Assembly (NCBI RefSeq): GCF_032854445.1
Contig: NC_088305.1
Coordinates: 8,871,606-8,935,605 of the forward strand
Reading direction: 5' to 3'
Length of the DNA: 64,000 nt
From: Liolophura sinensis
Lineage: Eukaryota; Mollusca; Polyplacophora; Chitonida; Chitonidae
The position numbers and the translations under genes are program-made. Under the pieces are notes generated by a model, which was not told the origin of the DNA, searched no databases, and was given only the letters and a program-made list of their open reading frames with translations. How positions within the stretch are numbered: the stretch's first letter is position 1; each line of letters starts with the position of its first letter. Positions 58,191 to 64,000 of the stretch are shown here, piece after piece.

Positions 58191-58507
58191 TATACAAAAT
58201 CTACTGACAAAAAATGTGATCAAAAAGCTTTACCGGACGTATAGTCGGAAGGTCTTCACAACATCACGACCTTGTAGCTAGAAGCAAAATGACACCACCA
58301 CATCCAATTTCCGGAAGTTAGTTGGGGTTAACGTCCTGTAAGTTACTTTGACCGTCACATAGCACGAAACACATCATATCGGATCGAGTTTTGCTAATTC
58401 TAGCTGTTTCATGTACACACATTAGGAGTGTCTTTAATGTTCACCGCAGTTTATTTATGTCATTAAACATTATGCCTAGGATGAGGTGAGTCCATCAGTT
58501 CACTAGC

Positions 58508-58690
58508 ATGTCTAATATAGAGGCTACGGGTTTATTGCTCGTTCTAGAAGGCCTGAGGGTTCAAATCCCGCCTTGGACAAGGAACCTGTAGATTTGCCTG
58601 CTTGTGCATCCTTGGTGACATTAAACGATCGACGAAGCTCGTCGAACTATTTGCGCAGCATAACGTTCATTTAGGGCAACTAATCTTCCA
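58508..58690 (+). repeat. Degenerate tRNA-like SINE remnant (possible third family)
   Basis: TAATATAGAGGCTACGGGTT, CCTGAGGGTTCAAATCCCGC and CTTGGTGACATTAAACGATC give a box-B-like GGTTCAAATCC followed by a body resembling 17095-17240 and 20610-20740. Similarity is weak and boundaries are uncertain. Confidence 0.35.
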
Positions 58691-58748
58691 CTAACACGGT
58701 GTGCATAACTGGGGAAAGTTCGTCAGTAATTTAATTCTCAAACTTAGG

Positions 58749-59036
58749 GCTACGTCGGTGGTCTAATGGTTAGATCCTAAATCTCGAAGTCAGGAGACCA
58801 AGGATCAAACCCGGGTGGGGTCATACCAAAGACTTCAAAAATGGTACTTGAGAAGTTACAGCAAGGAAACAGGACTGGTTGGCCCAGTGTCAGTATAATG
58901 TGACTGAGTGAGGTGTCCTGTCATGTCTTCCTACAAGAAGGCACATTATATGTACACACACCTAATGATTCCTCGTCGTCATATGACTGAAAAATTGTTA
59001 TGTACGACGTTAAACCCCGAGTATACATACATACAT
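58749..59036 (+). repeat. SINE family C1, full length with tRNA-like head and (CATA)n tail
   Basis: The head GCTACGTCGGTGGTCTAATG is followed by GTTAGATCC, AAGTCAGGAGACCAAGGATC and box-B-like GGATCAAACCC. The body has CAGTATAATGTGACTGAGTG and GTCGTCATATGACTGAAAAA. The 3' end is ACGACGTTAAACCCCGAG, then CATA repeats. It is the best reference copy of this family in the window. Confidence 0.88.
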
Positions 59037-59326
59037 TCACAGGTCAATATATATAAATGAATAACGTTCCACTGTTGGCTCCCAAGAGCAGTACCGATGG
59101 TCACATTGCGCGTGCAAAAAAAGAAAAAAAAATACCAATACCATGGAGACTGGTCTTTTTAAAACAAGCTGGCTTACGGACTTCCCATTACTTGATATTG
59201 CAAAGACATCCAATATCAAATCGACGAAATTTTTTCAGAAGTATTTTACATATATCGAAAAAGTTCCGCCAAATATTCAGGTTCACTGGACTGTGAAAGG
59301 AGCTTAGGTTAATGCGAACGCCGATT

Positions 59327-59439
59327 ATTGCGAGCCCATGTAAAATTGCAAACTCACACTGTTGCCAGCCATGGTCATTGCAAGCTCATGTATAATTACA
59401 AACTCAGATTGTTACAAACCATGCTTATTGCAAGCCCAG
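59327..59439. repeat. 50-bp tandem repeat, about 2.3 copies
   Basis: Units begin ATTGCGAGCCCATGTAAAAT (59327), ATTGCAAGCTCATGTATAAT (59377) and ATTGCAAGCCCAG (59427). The array overlaps the first third of an ORF at 59328-59675, which argues against that ORF being a gene. Confidence 0.88.
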
Positions 59440-59679
59440 CTTACTGCTACTTCGGACTATTGGGAGCCCTAAATATTTCCGGTTTCATCTTCGTGTATGT
59501 CTGGCACATCAAATCATCAACCGCGTTAAATGTTCTTGTTACCTTTGGCACTGCATTTAATCTATTTCTTTTTGGACAAGTGAAAAAACGGTATCTAATA
59601 GATTTTTATCATTTGAGACTTCATATTATTTATGGATTCAATGCTAAGGTAAGACGACAAGAATGTATGCATTAACACA

Positions 59680-59925
59680 AGACATCTGTACACCATCCGT
59701 GAACCAAAATGGACGCTTCGGTTCAATAATAGCAAGGAAAATTCGCAAAACTACACAAATCATCTAAAAACTTCAAAAGTTTATGAAGTAAAAAATTAGG
59801 AGGAGATCATTCAAAGGGAAGCACTCAGTAGTTTTCAATGATGATGGGAAGACGCTAGGAATGTTCTAGGAAAGCGCTTCTGTTCAATGCGCCAATGAAC
59901 TAGGTTCAATAAGTAACACACGCTT
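59680..59925 (-). repeat. Repeat family B copy
   Basis: AAGACATCTGTACACCATCC, AAAATGGACGCTTCGGTTCA, AATAATAGCAAGG and TTTTCAATGATGATGGGAAG follow the family B order, with internal decay. Confidence 0.65.
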
Positions 59926-61292
59926 GTATTCACGGACATTCTATGAAAGAATAAAATGTGCCATTCTGCATTCACCCAGGTTCCAAAATATCCAATGCTT
60001 CCAAGCAAATGTCCCTTTATTATATTGCACCCACTGCAAACAAAAACATCTGGGAATAGTAATTTGGTATTCTGGCCCGGCCTTTATATCTGCTACAGTC
60101 TCTCGTTACTACTATTCTGAACTAACTCAGAACGAGTCTCTTTGCTATTGGCACGCCCGTATATGCATGTGCCCTGTCTAAAATAACACATGCAAGCTTT
60201 GATAACGTCCTTACCAGGAGCTATAACAACACAGCCGCGCTGACGGCTTGAGACGGTCGAGTGCCGCGGCCCTTTACCAGATGCTGCTAGACGGTGATAT
60301 GGTCTTAAAATTGGGGCTGGACAGGAACTTCATTTGGTACAAAGATGATTGATTCTGCTCTAGGCATTGATTTATATCAAACATTCTCGTCCCACGAATT
60401 ACTGTTTTATTTATGACTTTATTAGGCAACCATCAAGGAGCCATGTCCCTCGAATTGTCCAATATATACTTCTAATTGATAAGTGCACGTCTTGCCCGTT
60501 TTACTACGTTGATGAAAGACGCTGTGCTCTTTCATCTGATGACCTCCCAGATATGAATACAATGTTTGTTGGCTGTGAGCTAACGTATTGATCTAACACT
60601 AGGTTCTCACGAGTCAATAACATCAGGACCCGGTTGTTCTAAAACTGTCTTGAGACTAATACCGGATTCAAGTTTACGCCAAGTTTTCAATTTTGTGCTT
60701 AGCCCCAAATTATTACGTAACAGTTATATTAAATATATGCTGTATGTCTTTCATTATATTCTGCTCTTACGCTACATATTTCATATCAAAGTAGGGGTAC
60801 ACGTTTTAGTATTACGGCGGCCCTTGCGCACATGTCATTCCATAGCTAAAGACATACCATATTAGGTAAACTGACTCTAAATGACGCATTCTTTTTTCTC
60901 ACTCTCTCATGGAGATTCCGCGGACAGAAAATAAAGGTACGAGCCGTTATCTTATACCAAACACAAACCTGGGCTGAACGTCCTAATGGAAGTATAAGAG
61001 GAAGGTAAATTGTGTATTTGTGTAACGCCATGTCGGAGAATACGTATTATATATCTATATCACATTGCGTTAGAGAATGTGTATTAACTTGACGCTGTGT
61101 CAGAGAAAATGTATTTTGCATTTCATTAGAGTGTCAGAAAATTTAGTTTTCACTAGGACTTCAGTGGCTAGGTTAAGGGATTAAGAAACCTGGAGTTAAA
61201 CTACCTCACCACATCAATTCGAAGACGAAATAGCGATACTGGATTCGAACACAAGACCTTATAGGTCAAAGCACTAAATATAGCAGCGAGCC
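59926..61292. other. No gene seen
   Basis: Chance ORFs only. A GC-richer patch at 60225-60290 has no recognisable product. A tRNA-like remnant may lie near 61225-61290. Confidence 0.4.
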
Positions 61293-61745
61293 ATGCAATT
61301 GTGGGTGAATGCAATGATATGGTCGTATCCGGTGCATCAATGTGCCGCGCATGTCATCTATCATATGATCTGGCCGGGGCTCAATAAATGCACCCCCGCT
61401 GTTCATGACACGTTTTATTTATATCCCAGCGACGCAGTTTCTCAAGGAACAGTCAGGTCTGGCTCCCAGATGGTGCAATCAGTCAGTTGGGACTGTAAAC
61501 AGCAGAGTTTGGCATTACCAGGTTCCGACCGACCCTACTTCCGGAAGACATGGCGGGAGAAAGCACCCCGCAACATTCCGGCGTTAGCGCGTGGAGGTGT
61601 CAGAGTTGGGGGGGTCGGGCAGAGCATACGACACTATTTGAGCGCCAAGAACCAAGCAACCAAAGAAAAACTTAAGCGTAGTATTCTCGGGAAAAGGAGT
61701 CGCTTCAGTTTAACGATGACAGAGTTTTCAAATGACAGAAAATAA
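61293..61745 (+). CDS. Unexplained 150-codon ORF, possibly not coding
   Basis: This is the longest open frame outside the transposon. Its second half is unusually GC-rich for the window and basic (RKTWREKAPRNIP, LARGGVRVGGVGQ, KEKLKRSILGKRSRF). No domain is recognised. An overlapping ATG in another frame at about 61551 opens a 41-codon peptide (MAGESTPQHSGVSAWR...), with a possible donor AG|GTGTCA at about 61599. The GC-rich patch could therefore be a first exon or promoter-proximal region rather than this ORF. No splice, promoter or homology evidence decides between them. Confidence 0.15.
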   Translation: MQLWVNAMIWSYPVHQCAAHVIYHMIWPGLNKCTPAVHDTFYLYPSDAVSQGTVRSGSQMVQSVSWDCKQQSLALPGSDRPYFRKTWREKAPRNIPALARGGVRVGGVGQSIRHYLSAKNQATKEKLKRSILGKRSRFSLTMTEFSNDRK

Positions 61746-62014
61746 ACATAATACGGTGAAGTAAAATTTTGTGTTTTCTTTCCGTAAAATAAGGTAGTCC
61801 AATGTTCCATTCAGAATGTGGTGCCTTTGCATTCTTTTCATGCTATTCCGTGTCAAGTGTGACATATTCAGTAATTCCACACCACGAGAATGACTATAAA
61901 CATCAAGTCATTTTTTTTTACCAAAATATGTCTGTGCTATACGGTGATATGAGGTCGTATCAGTTGTAACCAATTATAAGCATTTCTTGATCAGTTAGAT
62001 TAATACTCTGAGAT

Positions 62015-62062
62015 AAACTGAAAAGAGGCCAGATTTCACCTGTTATACGCATACAATGGATA
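62015..62062 (+). repeat. Repeat family G fragment
   Basis: ATAAACTGAAAAGAGGCCAG, then ATTTCACCTGTTATACGCAT, matches the 5' part of G. Confidence 0.45.
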
Positions 62063-62184
62063 TTCATTCATTTGCCGAGAGGTCTAATGACAGTTTTTCA
62101 TCAAAGGCGACAATATAGCCTTTCAGCAATGATCTCAAAGAGATTCAAATCCAGTGTCCGCAATAAGTGGGGAGAATTATCTTA

Positions 62185-62300
62185 TTTATTTATTTGTTTG
62201 ATTGGTGTTTGTTTGATTGGTGTTTATTTGATTGGTGTTTTACGCCGTGCTCAAAAACATTTCGTTTATACCACAGCGGCCAGCATTATGGCGGAGAAGA
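62185..62300 (-). repeat. SINE family A 3' half with triplicated 3' end
   Basis: The motif TTTGATTGGTGTTT occurs three times in a row on the plus strand (62196-62240) before TACGCCGTGCTCAAAAACAT and ACCACAGCGGCCAGCATTAT. The extra copies replace the usual simple tail. Confidence 0.85.
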
Positions 62301-62614
62301 GAAATACCAGGTACCTGTTGAGGACGTGGTTTACCTCAGAGCGAGTCAATGAAATAAATTCTGACTTGGCCTGAATCGTAAACCTCAATAAAATTTACAT
62401 GTAATTAAAACATCTCAAAGCGGGGGCTGATCTAACTCGCTGCTGGATGCTCAGAAAAGAAGACTGGTTATTGTATAATCTGCTACCCGATATGCATTAA
62501 TTCAACATCGGTCATAATTATTTCATCACCAGGACACGTAATCAGCATGTAAATTATTATGTAAGCTATGCCAGCTCATGTGGGAAAGTCTGCCTAGCAG
62601 CAACCTGTAGATGG

Positions 62615-62732
62615 TCGTGGAATTCCACCACGCTCTGTCCGGTTGCCTCCCAGAATAAAGCTGTCCGCCATAGTATAAGAGAAATATTTTCGAGTACTGC
62701 GTAAAACACCAATAAGTAAAGAAATAAATGGA
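62615..62732 (+). repeat. SINE family A 3' half, diverged
   Basis: GGTCGTGGAATTCCACCACG, CCGGTTGCCTCCCAGAATAA, CGAGTACTGCGTAAAACACC, then AAGAAATAAATG. Confidence 0.8.
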
Positions 62733-64000
62733 AATATAGATGTCTCAGAACAGATCAATACTTATCCATTGCATACTATTATACTAATAACATAAGACTT
62801 ATAAACATACCAACAAAATTATAGTATTTCTCTGAAAATATGCTTTTGTTTTTCTCTTTAAATTTTCTAATTTCGTGTTGTCCAAACGGATCACTCAGTT
62901 TATCAAAGAAATAAAATGTCGGTTGATACCTACAGGAGTTCTGGCCTACTCAGTTGAATTCTACTGAAATAACGAATTAAAACTTCTTGGCGTGCGGTGG
63001 AATTCAAAAATGTACTATATCAACCATACTCAGTGCGGAAATAAATTGGTTGATTACTAGGAACTCTTTCACCTGGAGACATACACAATTAAAACTGTCC
63101 ATACAACATTGCTTTCAATGATATACCTGAGATCCATCAGATTGCAGATGTATATGTCCCCAGGTGGCAATCATGCAAATTTAAGCCCAGTAACACGGTC
63201 GTGTCTGATCCAAATTAGATCGACTTTTTATATAACACTGCAGGAAATAATTAGTATGTATAGAATATATTATTATATGTTACAAAAAAGATATTTGCGA
63301 TTAATCCATCAGACAGTATAGGGACGAATTCAGTAAGATGTATGGGTCGGTATGCACTGATTAAACCAGCCCGAGGGGCTTTTTATTATACACACTAGGC
63401 AGGAATTCTTAATAGTTCATACACGATGCCTCTTCCCCTTTTATTTTCAGCCCTGGACTGACCACTGGGCATACACCGTGCCCACAGCATAGCGGAAGAC
63501 AGATGTTGCAGTTAACTGTCTGTGCTGCTTCAAGACCGTAATGGGGCTGCTGACAGAATTATCCCATCTCCGATCACACTGTCTTGTAAATGCGACCCTT
63601 ACATTTATAAATATACGGCGTCTATGTTAAAGTTGACGTCATCAACTTCATATTTTTAAATTCAAATAGCACGTAATTTGTTGGTCGGTTGAAACTTGAA
63701 CACATCGTATATATGAGGAAATACATTTAGGTGTTTTGCTTTTCTTACTTTCAACGTAGATTTCGCGCGTTCCACATTGTACAAAAAGGAATTTATATGA
63801 TTCTGTAACCTGTGAGAATCAAAACCGTAGACGTTTAAGAGCTTTCGAGTTTATGTTGTCATGCGCATGTAAAACCCGATTAATATGGACACTAAACCTG
63901 AACCAGCCTATAGCTATACCTCAATCTGATGTCTACTTTACAAATCCAATTTATCGAACTGTCTGTTACCGCCTTGAATATAGTCTCGCAGGACACAGTG
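62733..64000. other. No gene seen
   Basis: AT-rich sequence to the end of the window with no recognised repeat or exon. Confidence 0.45.

Noticed and set aside
58749-58830. Possible tRNA gene (box A and box B present).
   Set aside because: It is the head of a SINE. The acceptor stem does not pair and a SINE body follows directly.
59328-59675. 115-codon ORF with hydrophobic stretches.
   Set aside because: Its first third is a 50-bp tandem repeat and the remainder has no domain or splice support.
1-64000. CRISPR arrays, bacterial operons, integrated virus or LINE/LTR coding regions.
   Set aside because: No regular spacer-repeat arrays, no reverse transcriptase or integrase motifs, and the tandem arrays are simple minisatellites.

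Overview
The window is animal nuclear DNA: AT-rich, intron-dominated and full of short dispersed repeats. It has no operons and no prokaryotic gene layout. The repeat set suggests a lophotrochozoan, most likely a bivalve or other mollusc, with a brachiopod as the alternative. It includes tRNA-headed SINEs with (AAAT)n, (CTCA)n or (CATA)n tails. This assignment is an inference from family resemblance, not from a database search.

One host gene is firmly identified. Seven exons on the minus strand (31248 down to 3597) splice together in one open frame of 981 nt (327 codons) with canonical GT/AG borders. They encode the middle of a transmembrane adenylate cyclase. In order they give the last helix of the first membrane domain, the linker helix, the whole first catalytic domain (C1a, with both metal-binding aspartates), and the start of the C1b region, which in type 1 cyclases binds calmodulin. 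Residue patterns and the C1b exon point to the type 1/rutabaga (Ca2+/calmodulin-stimulated) branch. The 5' exons (N-terminus, helices 1-5) were not found, and the 3' exons (rest of C1b, second membrane domain, C2) lie below position 1. Introns are 12214, 5421, 438, 5307, 2255 and 1036 bp.

Layout: 1-3596, cyclase intron with a (TA)n microsatellite and a copy of repeat family B. 3597-31248, the cyclase exons, with many SINEs in the introns, two of them immediately upstream of splice acceptors. 32840-34513, a nearly complete Tc1/mariner transposon with perfectly matching inner terminal repeats and one frameshift in its transposase. 34516-64000, mostly repeat-rich non-coding DNA: a 570-bp foldback element with a SINE inside it, 23-bp and 63-bp tandem arrays, an inverted SINE pair, several family B copies, one plausible exon of an unrecognised membrane protein (55249-55510, minus), and an unexplained 150-codon ORF (61293-61745).

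The repeats fall into recurrent families labelled here for convenience. A: tRNA-headed SINE with an (AAAT)n tail. C: a second tRNA-headed SINE group with subtypes C1 and C2. D: an A-like, more degenerate family. B: an unclassified ~400-bp repeat. G: a short ~100-bp repeat. Apart from the cyclase and the transposase I found no protein gene I can name. I saw no CRISPR, rRNA or convincing functional tRNA gene.
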